NCBI GenBank assembly: GCA_964352475.1
Contig: CAYGSL010000001.1
Location: forward strand, 1-64,000
Source: JAUIET01 sp964352475
GTDB lineage: Bacteria; Pseudomonadota; Gammaproteobacteria; Pseudomonadales; JAUIET01
DNA: 64,000 bases
Direction of reading: 5' to 3'
Shown: piece by piece, positions 16,709-25,491 of the stretch
Layout of the letters: each line of letters starts with the position of its first letter
How positions within the stretch are numbered: the stretch's first letter is position 1
Program-made: the position numbers and the translations under genes
The notes under the pieces: generated by a model
Database searches by the model: none
What the model was told of the DNA's origin: nothing
The model's input: the letters and a program-made list of their open reading frames with translations, nothing else

Positions 16709-17926
16709 ATGGATTTCGAAGATAGCAAAGAAGAAGCAGCGTTTCGCGCAGACGCAAAAGAATGGCTTGAGAACAATATACCCAGTGAGAGTGATTTAAG
16801 CGGCCTGGATGACCTGCAAAGAGCGAAACACTGGCAAGCGAAAAAGGCAGCTTCCAGGTGGGCCTGTATTCGTTGGCCAGCAGAGTTTGGTGGTCGGGAT
16901 GCTACTGCGATTGAACAGGTGATTTGGCAACAAGAAGAAGCCAAGGTGGATGTGCCCAACACAAGTAGCTTTTTTGGTATTGGGCAGGGCATGGCCGGGC
17001 CAACGCTTATGAGTTGGGCCAATGAACAAGACCAAGCCCGGTTTCTGCCTGATCTCGCCAGTGGCGAGAAGGTATGGTGCCAGCTGTTCAGCGAACCGGC
17101 GGGCGGTTCTGATCTGGCCGCACTGCGGACCAAGGCGGAAAAAGACGGCGACGACTGGATTGTTAATGGCCAGAAAATATGGACCTCAGGCGCACATTAT
17201 TCTGATTGGGGGATTTTAGTGCTACGAACCGATCCGTCGGTAGCGAAGCATAAAGGCTTGACGTACTTCTATGTCGATATGAAAAGCGCCGGCATTGAAA
17301 TCAAGCCCATCAGACAAATTTCCGGCCAAGCAGGCTTCAATGAGGTTTATTTTACCGATGTGCGAATCCCGGACAGTCAGCGCCTGGGTGATGTTGGTCA
17401 GGGGTGGCATGTGGCGCTCACTACACTCATGAATGAACGCGCCAGCATAGGCGCTGGCGAAACTGGTGCTAACTTCGACTCAGTGAAAGCACTCGCACAA
17501 CAAGTTACTATCAACGGCAAACCCGCAATAGAAGATTCCGCCGTGCGTGCAAAACTTGCCAGCTGGTTTGTTGAAGAAGCTGGCCTTAAGTACACCGCTT
17601 ACCGAACCTTGTCTGCGCTCTCCAAAGGCGAGCTGCCCGGCCCGGAGAATTCAATTGGTAAGTTAGTGGGCGCCAGGAAAGCTCAGGATATGGCGTCGTT
17701 TGCTATCGATTTGCTGGAACAACAAGGTGTTGAATTGGACGTTGAAAAAGACGCGGCTTTCAACAGCGTTTTCCAATTGAATTACATGGGCATTCCGGGC
17801 TTGCGCATTGCCGGTGGTACCGATGAAATCATGGCAAACATTATTGCCGAGCGCGTGCTCGAATTGCCGCAGGAACCACGCATGGACAAAGGCATTCCGT
17901 TTTCCGAGGTGCCAACGGGTAGCTAA
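16709..17926 (+). CDS. acyl-CoA dehydrogenase, second subunit of the pair
   Basis: A 405-residue acyl-CoA dehydrogenase with TAGGAG before ATG 16709. The middle domain is intact (FSEPAGGSDLAALRTKAE, NGQKIWTSGAHYSDWGIL, FNEVYFTDVRIPDSQRLG). The C-terminus has LRIAGGTDEIMANIIAERV, where IAGGT replaces the YEGT of medium-chain enzymes. This subgroup is common in operons for sterol side chains and branched acids. With the gene at 15572 it probably forms an alpha2-beta2 enzyme. Substrate unknown. The stop is 4 bases from the stop of the convergent cytochrome gene. Confidence 0.9.
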   Translation: MDFEDSKEEAAFRADAKEWLENNIPSESDLSGLDDLQRAKHWQAKKAASRWACIRWPAEFGGRDATAIEQVIWQQEEAKVDVPNTSSFFGIGQGMAGPTLMSWANEQDQARFLPDLASGEKVWCQLFSEPAGGSDLAALRTKAEKDGDDWIVNGQKIWTSGAHYSDWGILVLRTDPSVAKHKGLTYFYVDMKSAGIEIKPIRQISGQAGFNEVYFTDVRIPDSQRLGDVGQGWHVALTTLMNERASIGAGETGANFDSVKALAQQVTINGKPAIEDSAVRAKLASWFVEEAGLKYTAYRTLSALSKGELPGPENSIGKLVGARKAQDMASFAIDLLEQQGVELDVEKDAAFNSVFQLNYMGIPGLRIAGGTDEIMANIIAERVLELPQEPRMDKGIPFSEVPTGS

Positions 17927-17935
17927 ACGGCTACC
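17918..17935. terminator. hairpin spanning two convergent stop codons
   Basis: GGTAGC at 17918-17923 pairs with GCTACC at 17930-17935, with a 6-base loop. Both stop codons of the convergent genes lie inside or beside the hairpin. It could act as a compact bidirectional terminator, but there is no T-run. Confidence 0.3.
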
Positions 17936-20270
17936 TTAGCTGCTGGATAAGCCCGGCTGCTCTCTGGTCGCCGGGAAATCGTTCAGCCAATTTCAGCGCG
18001 TAGCTTAAGGCCTGCTCGCGCATGCCTTGATCGCGCAATATAGTGGCCAATGCGAACAACACTTCAGCGTTGCCCTGTCCCACACTCTGTAACTTTTCAA
18101 GCTCTGCCACGGCCGCTGTTGAGTCACCCGTAGAATTCAAACCTATTGCATACACGTATGCGTAGCGCCAGGAATCGCTCAGTGTCGCCGCTTGCATTAG
18201 TTGTTGCAGCGAGTCAGCACTGCGGCCGTGGCGCGACAGCCATAGGCCGTATGCATGATGGGTCTCGGCTACACCTTGCTGTTGTTTCAATGCGGTTTCA
18301 AACAAAACTTCCGCCTCCTTGTCTCTGCCGGTACCGCGATAAAGATCTGCAAGATTCAGGTACGCGGGTACCCAACTTGGGTCAAGCACCATCGCTTCGC
18401 GATAGTATTGCTCGGCCTGTTTGACATCACCTTGATGGGCAGCCACAGAGGCCAGATTGCTCAGTGCATCCGGTCTATCTGCATTCAACGTTTGAGAGTC
18501 GATAAATTCGTCCAGCGCACTTTGTAGACGCTGTTGGTCTTCAGTATCCAAAAACTGTGACGGTGCATCGGCCAGCATGCGCGCGGCTTCTATCCGAACG
18601 GCAAGAACATCATCTGACAATAAGGGTGAGATTATCGGCCAACGCTGTGACACCGGCATGGTTTCGAATAATCGCAGTGCCGCCAAGCGCATCGCCGGAT
18701 GCTCCGCCGTCAACGCAGTCTGTACTGTCGTGAACGACTGTTGGTTTGCTGGCTGCCCCATATGAGCCAGTGCCGAGGCTCTAACAATATCAGGAAGCTC
18801 GCGATTGCTGATGATTGTGCTCAGCTCACTCTGATCTAACTGCCCTTGTCGCGCCGCGTAAAACACTTTCCCAAAGCCGTGTTGTTTTGTGCCGGCAGGA
18901 AAATGTTTGACTATGGCCGCCTGTGCCCAGCTTGCTGATTTATCGTCGTGACAGTCAGTGCACACATCCGGCGCGTTGATAGACTTGTTATGCGTTGGCT
19001 GCGGAATTCTAAAGCTATGATCGTAACGTTCATCTACGCCCATGTAGGTTTCTGCCGGCATATGACATTGCCTGCATTGAGCACCAATGCTGCCCACTGG
19101 ATGAAAATGATGTTCAGGAGAATCGTATTTTTTTGCTTTCAGTCCAGCGTAAGTATCCGGAGGACTGGATTGATGACACTGAGTACACACAGCATTTCCC
19201 TCGAGACGCAGTTGCGCTGAGTGCGGCTCATGGCAGTTACTGCATTTGACACCGGCTTGATACATTTTGCTTTGCACAAATGAGCCATACACATACACTT
19301 CTTCAAGAATCTGGCCGTCAGCGTGGTATAAGCCAGGTTCTAACAGCGAGGGCACGTAGTGATCATACAGCTGTTTTCCTGGAGCAAACTCTTCTGCAAT
19401 AATACGGCGGCGAGAGTGACAGCGTGCGCAGCTTTCAATCTGCACCGTTGGTGACGCCAGGTTCGCGGCAAAACCACGATTTGCGCTTTTTAGCTCAGTT
19501 TCTGAATTGCCACTCTGAGCCTGCGCCCACTCAAGATGCCGAGATGCCGGTCCGTGGCAAGACTCGCAGGCTACATTTATCTCCTCATAGCTTGTGTCGT
19601 AAGAGCGAGTTTCTGCGGCGTAGTTTTTTCTAAGATCCGTGGAATGGCAATCGGCGCACTGGAAGTTCCAGTTCTGATGCAAGCGCGTCCAATGCAATGG
19701 GTCGGACGGTGGCATCGCTTCATCCGGGTATAGATGATACCAGCGCTGCCCTCCCTGCTCCGCACTGCGAGTATCCCAAGCCATACTGAGCGCTTGATAC
19801 GCGCCATCACCGATATCGATTAAATACTGCTGCAAGGGTTCTACACCAAATGCATAGTCTATTTTGAATGTTTCCAGCTCACCATCTTTATTATTTGTTC
19901 GAACAAAGAACTGGTCTTGATAACGAAAGAAGTTGAATTCCTCGCCTTTATGGGTTGCCGTGTGGTTATTGAAGTTACCAAGCACGGTATCGCTATTGGC
20001 AATTTGCATCGCCAAGGCGTGGTGAGAAGTTTGCCATTGTTCAACAGTCTCAACATGACACGCAGAGCATTGTTGTGAGCCAATGTATTTCGCGGTTTCA
20101 GAAGTGGGCAGTGTTAGTTGTGCTGTTTGGGCATCACTATCGGGCGGTACCACCACCTGTACGGTCTCGGACCTCTGGCCGCAGCTTGCTAGCGCAAATA
20201 AGGCAATTAGTAAAAAAAGCGGCGTTGTCAACGCCGCTTTAGTAAAAGAAAACCTATGAGGTGAGACCAT
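17931..20270 (-). CDS. octahaem cytochrome c lipoprotein with TPR repeats (cytochrome c554-like)
   Basis: A 779-residue protein. The signal peptide ends in the lipobox LASC at Cys30, so it should be a lipid-anchored envelope protein. Eight CxxCH haem motifs start at residues 68, 205, 235, 281, 343, 362, 399 and 437. The first 450 residues match the cytochrome c554-like multihaem domain. A HEAT-like helical stretch follows (HPAMRLAALRLFETM), then TPR repeats from about residue 600 (VPAYLNLADLYRGTGRDKEA and similar). It should be an electron carrier or reductase scaffold in the periplasm. Its ATG overlaps the stop of sulfatase copy B by one base (TAATG), so the two are translationally coupled. 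The electron donor and acceptor are unknown. Confidence 0.88.
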   Translation of the reverse strand: MVSPHRFSFTKAALTTPLFLLIALFALASCGQRSETVQVVVPPDSDAQTAQLTLPTSETAKYIGSQQCSACHVETVEQWQTSHHALAMQIANSDTVLGNFNNHTATHKGEEFNFFRYQDQFFVRTNNKDGELETFKIDYAFGVEPLQQYLIDIGDGAYQALSMAWDTRSAEQGGQRWYHLYPDEAMPPSDPLHWTRLHQNWNFQCADCHSTDLRKNYAAETRSYDTSYEEINVACESCHGPASRHLEWAQAQSGNSETELKSANRGFAANLASPTVQIESCARCHSRRRIIAEEFAPGKQLYDHYVPSLLEPGLYHADGQILEEVYVYGSFVQSKMYQAGVKCSNCHEPHSAQLRLEGNAVCTQCHQSSPPDTYAGLKAKKYDSPEHHFHPVGSIGAQCRQCHMPAETYMGVDERYDHSFRIPQPTHNKSINAPDVCTDCHDDKSASWAQAAIVKHFPAGTKQHGFGKVFYAARQGQLDQSELSTIISNRELPDIVRASALAHMGQPANQQSFTTVQTALTAEHPAMRLAALRLFETMPVSQRWPIISPLLSDDVLAVRIEAARMLADAPSQFLDTEDQQRLQSALDEFIDSQTLNADRPDALSNLASVAAHQGDVKQAEQYYREAMVLDPSWVPAYLNLADLYRGTGRDKEAEVLFETALKQQQGVAETHHAYGLWLSRHGRSADSLQQLMQAATLSDSWRYAYVYAIGLNSTGDSTAAVAELEKLQSVGQGNAEVLFALATILRDQGMREQALSYALKLAERFPGDQRAAGLIQQLR

Positions 20271-21799
20271 TAACCTTGTGGCTTAGGTACCGTTTCCATT
20301 ATCTGATCAATAGTAAATGTGGCCGGGCGTTGCCGTGGCGGGAACGCATGCAATGTTTTAATAAAATCACCCACCTCTTTAAGTCCTAAGCCCATGGCGA
20401 TCGGAATTTTTCGGGTCCACCATTCGTTGTAAGCGTTTGAATCAGTGTCAGCCCGTTCAAATGGGTCCCGCCGCAAGTGGAACATTTTTGGAATACGCAG
20501 AGTTACAAATGGATCACGCCAGACATCAAAGCGCTTCGCACGCTGCTCCGCAAACACTATTTTCCAATCACCGTTACGGGTGGAGATCAGTTTGCCGTCG
20601 TCACTAAAGTAGTGAAACACCTCGCGCGGGCCTTTTTCCTTCCTGGTTAAATGGGGAATGAAATCGTAGCCGTCTAGATGTACCTTGAAGGTTTTCCCAC
20701 CTGCCGCGTGCCCGGTGAGTAATTTTTGCTTAATACCTGGCGCACCTGCAGCGGACATCAAGGTTGGAACCCAATCCTGGTGAGACATAATGTCATTACT
20801 GATGCGGCCGGCTTCAATTTTACCCGGCCAGCGGACCATTGCAGGTACTCTGAACCCGCCTTCCCAGTTGGTGTTCTTCTCACCTCGGAAAGGCGTAATC
20901 GCACCATCTGGCCACATATTGTAGTGCGGGCCATTGTCGGTTGTGTAGATAACGATGGTGTTGTTGCCAATACCCAATTGATCCAGTTTGGCCAGTAAGG
21001 TACCTACGTGCTCGTCATGTTCCAGCATACCGTCGTTATAAAATCCCTGGCCTGACTTACCAAGATTTTCATCTTTAACGTAGGTGTGGTAGTGCATACG
21101 GGTGGAGTTAAACCAGACAAAGAATGGCTTATCATTGCTGTGTGCCGAGTCGATAAATTTAAGTGCTGAACCAAGAAACTCTTCATCAACGGTTTCCATT
21201 CGCTTTTGCGTTAATGGGCCGCTGTCTTCAATTCGCCCGTCAGCGTAACTGTGAATCACACCACGTGGTCCAAACGCCTTATTGAACGCGGGGTCTTTCG
21301 GATAGTCAGGATCTTCGGGCGCTTCCTCTGCATTCAGGTGATAGAGATTACCAAAAAATTCATCAAAGCCATGGTTAGTTGGCAGGAACTCGTCGCGGTC
21401 ACCGAGGTGATTTTTTCCAAACTGCCCGGAGGTGTAACCCAAGGGCTTGAGTAGCTCAGCCAGCGTCGGGTCTTTTGGACTAATCCCGGTATCTGCACCC
21501 GGTGCACCAACCTTGGTCAAGCCTGTACGAATAGGATGTTGCCCGGTAATAAAAGCAGAGCGTCCCGCCGTACAGCTTTGCTCGCCATAATAGTCAGTAA
21601 ATTTAAGACCCTCTCTGGCTATTCGGTCTATGTTGGGCGTTTGGTAGCCCATCATACCCATATTGTTAGTGCTTAAATTCCAGAAGCCAATGTCGTCGCC
21701 CATGATGACCAGAATATTAGGCTTGTCTGCGGCTTGAGCGGTACCCAGAAGTAGCCCATTTAGAATTAGTAAAAAGAATACACGAGAAAAGAGTTTCAT
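20270..21799 (-). CDS. exported sulfatase, copy B
   Basis: A 509-residue type I sulfatase. The signal peptide is residues 1-24 (MKLFSRVFFLLILNG, cleavage after AQA). ILVIMGDDIGF holds the metal Asp pair, and CTAGR at Cys76 is the formylglycine site. Long blocks such as YYGEQSCTAGRSAF, GQFGKNHLGDRDEFLP and KVHLDGYD are shared with copy A at 13836, so the two are recent paralogues. ATG 21799 is preferred (GGA 7 bases upstream and the ideal signal peptide). ATG 21811 would add four residues. The cytochrome lipoprotein follows with a TAATG overlap. No formylglycine-generating enzyme is in the window. Confidence 0.9.
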   Translation of the reverse strand: MKLFSRVFFLLILNGLLLGTAQAADKPNILVIMGDDIGFWNLSTNNMGMMGYQTPNIDRIAREGLKFTDYYGEQSCTAGRSAFITGQHPIRTGLTKVGAPGADTGISPKDPTLAELLKPLGYTSGQFGKNHLGDRDEFLPTNHGFDEFFGNLYHLNAEEAPEDPDYPKDPAFNKAFGPRGVIHSYADGRIEDSGPLTQKRMETVDEEFLGSALKFIDSAHSNDKPFFVWFNSTRMHYHTYVKDENLGKSGQGFYNDGMLEHDEHVGTLLAKLDQLGIGNNTIVIYTTDNGPHYNMWPDGAITPFRGEKNTNWEGGFRVPAMVRWPGKIEAGRISNDIMSHQDWVPTLMSAAGAPGIKQKLLTGHAAGGKTFKVHLDGYDFIPHLTRKEKGPREVFHYFSDDGKLISTRNGDWKIVFAEQRAKRFDVWRDPFVTLRIPKMFHLRRDPFERADTDSNAYNEWWTRKIPIAMGLGLKEVGDFIKTLHAFPPRQRPATFTIDQIMETVPKPQG

Positions 21800-21969
21800 T
21801 AGTAAATCCATGGTCTTCAAAGATATTCAGCGCCTTAGATTGTTGTTGCGCCTGGGCTGTATGATACTACAGATTGCTTTCTGCATCTTTTGGACCTGAT
21901 AGCTCGATTCCATTAAACTGTTGGATCAATCTTAACCACGCCCGGCATGAGAATTAATGATGACAAACA

Positions 21970-22938
21970 ATGACTACGCCTGCTGATCTGCTGGCCATTG
22001 AGCAGGCCATTAGTAAGGCCATTGTTGGTCAGGCCGGTGTGGCCAGGCAGTTGCTTATAGGTTTACTGTGTAATGGCAATCTATTGCTTGAAGGTCTGCC
22101 CGGTACGGCCAAAACTCGCTCCGTCAAAGCCCTGGCGCAAATACTCGATATCAGCCTTAATCGAATTCAGTTCACACCGGACTTGCTGCCATCCGATGTA
22201 ACTGGCACCGAAGTTTTTCATAACGAAGGTGATCAACACACTTTGGTTTTCCAACCCGGACCTTTGTTTGCCAATCTTGTACTCGCCGATGAGATCAACC
22301 GGGCGCCCGCCAAAGTGCAATCGGCCTTGTTGGAAGCTATGGAAGAGAGACAAGTGACGGTAGCGGGCAAGACCTACCCCATGCCTGAGCTATTTATGGT
22401 GCTTGCAACACAGAATCCGATAGACCAGGAGGGAACATACCCACTGCCTGAGGCACAAACTGACCGCTTTTTGCTTAAAGTTCTTGTTGAATACCCGGAT
22501 GATGACGCTGAACTGGAGGTTATTCGTTTAGTTCGCAGCGAAGAAGGTGAATCTCTCAAGCTGGCCGCTGCAAACGTATCGCAGGAAGACATTTTCCGAG
22601 CGCGAACGCAGCTGAAATCCGTTCATGTTTCTGAACCGTTGGAGCGCTATTTGGTTGATATCGTTATGGCCAGCCGTCACCCTGGTCGCTACCCCGGTAG
22701 CGATCTCAGTCATTGGCTGAGCGCTGGCGCCAGCCCAAGAGCCAGTATCGCTCTGGACAGGGCCAGCAGAGCTGTTGCCTGGCTGTCAGGAAAAGACTAC
22801 GTTGACCCGGATGACGTGCGCAGTATTGCTCATGCGGTGTTGAGACATCGCTTAACGGCCAGTTACGAGGCATTAGCCGACGGCATCTCGCAGGATGACA
22901 TTGTTGATGAAATTCTTCGTCACGTCGCAAGCGCCTGA
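21970..22938 (+). CDS. moxR: MoxR-family AAA+ ATPase
   Basis: A 322-residue MoxR ATPase. Walker A GLPGTAKT is at residues 42-49, Walker B and the sensor region include LVLADEINRAPAKVQSALLE, and ATQNPIDQEGTYPLPEAQ is a MoxR signature. The C-terminal lid ends in the family pattern PDDVRSIAHAVLRHR. MoxR proteins act as chaperones with VWA-domain partners, here encoded 1.5-3 kb downstream. It is the first gene of a six-gene gapless operon that runs to the BatD gene, with a dipeptidase gene after it. Confidence 0.93.
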   Translation: MTTPADLLAIEQAISKAIVGQAGVARQLLIGLLCNGNLLLEGLPGTAKTRSVKALAQILDISLNRIQFTPDLLPSDVTGTEVFHNEGDQHTLVFQPGPLFANLVLADEINRAPAKVQSALLEAMEERQVTVAGKTYPMPELFMVLATQNPIDQEGTYPLPEAQTDRFLLKVLVEYPDDDAELEVIRLVRSEEGESLKLAAANVSQEDIFRARTQLKSVHVSEPLERYLVDIVMASRHPGRYPGSDLSHWLSAGASPRASIALDRASRAVAWLSGKDYVDPDDVRSIAHAVLRHRLTASYEALADGISQDDIVDEILRHVASA

Positions 22939-23956
22939 TCGTTCGGCCAGTGCTGCGCGCAAACAAGCTGACGCCCTATTCAATGATTCGCGGCTGCACA
23001 CCAGCCTGCAAGATCTGATTGCATTACGCTCACACGCGCATGGCTTTGCTCTAAATCCTGCCAGCCCTATAAAAAATCAATTCATTGGCAGGCATGGCTC
23101 AAAGCATCGGGGCCGCGGCTTGAGTTTTGAAGAGCTGGCACATTATCAACAGGGTGACGACATACGCACCATGGACTGGAAAGTGACTAACCGAACCGGC
23201 AAACCGCATGTAAGAGTGTTCACTGAAGAACGTGAAAGACCGGTGATGTTGGCTTGTGATCAGCGTATAAACATGTTGTTTGGCAGCCAGCACAAATTGA
23301 AATCTGTGCTCGCATCTGAAGTGCTTGCTCTACTCGCCTGGCGACAGCTTGCATTGAGTGATGCCATAGCGACTTTGGTTTTCAATGATGAACGCATTTT
23401 TGAATCGCGACCGCACCGAAGTCAGCAGATGGTGCTTAACGATCTGGGAGTATTGGCGCAGCTCAACCGGGGACTGTTAGGCGGCAATCATTTGCGCTCA
23501 GACCCACACCCAAAGCGAATTGAGTTGTCACTGGTGCTGGATAAACTTATCCGTCTATGCCCGGCAAATCACCTGCTGGTAATAGTCAGCGATTTTCATG
23601 ATTTCAACCAACGCTGCAGACAACAAATAAAAAGCCTGGCGCTGAAGAATGATGTGTTCGCCGCCATAATCAGTGACCCTCTGGAACATGAACTTCCTGA
23701 AGGGAAACAGTTTGTCGCAAGTAATGGCATGATGCAGCTTGCCATCGACACCGCGGACCCAGCGTTTGCGCAATCCTTCAGGCAATATCAATTACAAAGA
23801 ATTGAGCGAATAAAATCAGAACTCAACAGTGCTGGTGTCACGCTGATGGACTTAAACACCATCAGCGATAGCTATAAGCAATTGCGTCGCTGCATTCCGG
23901 AAAACACTACGCTGAACCTTAAAAAATCCCAGCTCAGTCGTGTGGAAAATGGCTAG
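22895..23956 (+). CDS. DUF58 domain protein
   Basis: A 353-residue DUF58 protein with the signature RGLSFEELAHYQQGDDIRTM and DWKVTNRTGKPHVRVFTEER. The C-terminal half is a VWA-like fold (LLVIVSDFHDFN). It is the standard second gene of MoxR/Bat operons and is thought to be a MoxR partner. The start lies inside the MoxR gene: ATG 22895 or ATG 22907, with no in-frame start later that keeps the domain intact. Confidence 0.9.
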   Translation: MTLLMKFFVTSQAPDRSASAARKQADALFNDSRLHTSLQDLIALRSHAHGFALNPASPIKNQFIGRHGSKHRGRGLSFEELAHYQQGDDIRTMDWKVTNRTGKPHVRVFTEERERPVMLACDQRINMLFGSQHKLKSVLASEVLALLAWRQLALSDAIATLVFNDERIFESRPHRSQQMVLNDLGVLAQLNRGLLGGNHLRSDPHPKRIELSLVLDKLIRLCPANHLLVIVSDFHDFNQRCRQQIKSLALKNDVFAAIISDPLEHELPEGKQFVASNGMMQLAIDTADPAFAQSFRQYQLQRIERIKSELNSAGVTLMDLNTISDSYKQLRRCIPENTTLNLKKSQLSRVENG

Positions 23957-24494
23957 CCCGGAAGCACTCAAGCAAAACTTCGGTAACTACACGATTCAGG
24001 GCATAGAGGAAATCGTCTTTCCCCCACCCGTATCCTGGCTACCGAGCACGCTCGCATGGAAGTTGTTGGGTGTGATTCTTTTGATCTTGCTCATTACATG
24101 GCTATTAAGAGCGGTAAAAAAATGGCAGCTCAACGAGTATCGCCGAAGCGCAGCCAGAAGAATTGCCCAGATGCGCTCGAACATACGCTCAATTGAGAGT
24201 GGTCATTGGCAGCAGCTCAGTGAGCTTCCAGCACTGATGAAAACAACCGCCCTGCATGCTTATCCTCGAGAATCGATTGCGTCACTTGGCGGCCAGTTGT
24301 GGTTAGATTTTTTGAACGAAAACTGCAGCGGCCGAGAATTCGATCAGGCTGCGGCCGATGTTCTGACAACGCTTGCTTATCAGCCGCATGAACAAGCGGC
24401 TCTCAGCCGAAACGATGCAGAAAACCTGCTCGATGTTTGCGAGTACTGGATACGTCGACACCAAACCGCAAACGGAGCACAAGCGGGTGATTGA
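23949..24494 (+). CDS. DUF4381 membrane protein
   Basis: A 181-residue protein with one strong membrane helix (LLGVILLILLITWLLRAV, about residues 37-54) preceded by the DUF4381 hallmark IVFPPPVSWLPST. A basic cytoplasmic or periplasmic helical domain follows. DUF4381 proteins occur only in MoxR/DUF58/VWA operons and their role is unknown. The ATG at 23949 overlaps the DUF58 stop by 8 bases. A GTG at 23940 is an alternative start. Confidence 0.85.
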   Translation: MASPEALKQNFGNYTIQGIEEIVFPPPVSWLPSTLAWKLLGVILLILLITWLLRAVKKWQLNEYRRSAARRIAQMRSNIRSIESGHWQQLSELPALMKTTALHAYPRESIASLGGQLWLDFLNENCSGREFDQAAADVLTTLAYQPHEQAALSRNDAENLLDVCEYWIRRHQTANGAQAGD

Positions 24495-25491
24495 ATTCTC
24501 CTCTCCATGGGCTTTCATATTATTGCCACTGCCGGCATTGGTCTATCGCTTATACAAACCGCATCGTGAGGCGCAACCCTCATTGCTGTTGCCATTCTTT
24601 GATGTGCTAACAAAATTCTCGGATACGCCACCTAGTAGTGGTGCTGTAATACCGAAAAGAGCGTGGTTATTAAATGCTTGGCAATTTCTGGCCTGGTGCT
24701 TGTTAATTGTTGCTCTGTCAGCCCCGCAGAAAATAGGCGCCCCCATCGAGCGAAGCAAATCAGCACGCGATTTAATGATTGCGGTAGATTTATCAGGCTC
24801 CATGCAAACCAAGGACTTCTACCTGAATTCAAATACCAACACCAGAGTTGACAGACTGGTGGCCATCAAATCGGTGTTGCACGAGTTCGCCGAACAACGT
24901 GAGCACGATCGCCTGGGTTTGATTGTGTTTGGTGATGCGGCGTTTTTACAAACCCCGTTTACTGAAGATCACGCCGCGTGGCGCACACTACTCGATGACA
25001 CTGCGATAGGCATGGCCGGGCAAAGTACGGTATTTGGTGATGGCATCGGTTTGGCGATTAAGCTGTTTGAGCGCAGTGAAAGTGACAGCCGTGTATTGAT
25101 TGTCTTAACTGACGGTAATGACACCGGCAGTAAAGTACCCCCTGTTGAAGCGGCCAAGGTGGCCAAGCAGAAAGGGCTGACAATTTACACCATCGCCATT
25201 GGCGACCCAGCGACCATTGGTGAGGAAGCCATGGACGTTGACGTGCTGCAGCGTGTTGCAGAGCTTACTGGTGGTGAACATTATCAAGCCCTTGATCGCG
25301 AGCAGTTACTGGCTGCGTATCGTGCAATCACTGACCTGGAGCCTGAGCTGTATGACACACTCAGCTATCGCCCTAGACACAGCTTGTTTCATTGGCCATT
25401 AGCGATTGTTTGCCTTGGCCAGATCGTATTTATGTTTACGCAGTTGTTTCAGCACTCGCGCTCTGCAAGCAGCCTGGCAGCCAAAGCATGA
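24487..25491 (+). CDS. VWA domain membrane protein, BatA-like
   Basis: A 334-residue protein. There are two N-terminal membrane helices (about residues 8-22 and 62-79) and one at the C-terminus. Between them lies a VWA domain with the MIDAS motif DLSGS at residues 101-105 and the later VLTDGNDTG. I chose GTG 24487, which overlaps the previous stop and has GGAG 9 bases upstream. The longer open frame from 24373 lies inside the preceding gene and lacks family similarity. It is the likely metal-dependent client or partner of the MoxR ATPase in the inner membrane. Confidence 0.88.
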   Translation: MIEFSSPWAFILLPLPALVYRLYKPHREAQPSLLLPFFDVLTKFSDTPPSSGAVIPKRAWLLNAWQFLAWCLLIVALSAPQKIGAPIERSKSARDLMIAVDLSGSMQTKDFYLNSNTNTRVDRLVAIKSVLHEFAEQREHDRLGLIVFGDAAFLQTPFTEDHAAWRTLLDDTAIGMAGQSTVFGDGIGLAIKLFERSESDSRVLIVLTDGNDTGSKVPPVEAAKVAKQKGLTIYTIAIGDPATIGEEAMDVDVLQRVAELTGGEHYQALDREQLLAAYRAITDLEPELYDTLSYRPRHSLFHWPLAIVCLGQIVFMFTQLFQHSRSASSLAAKA

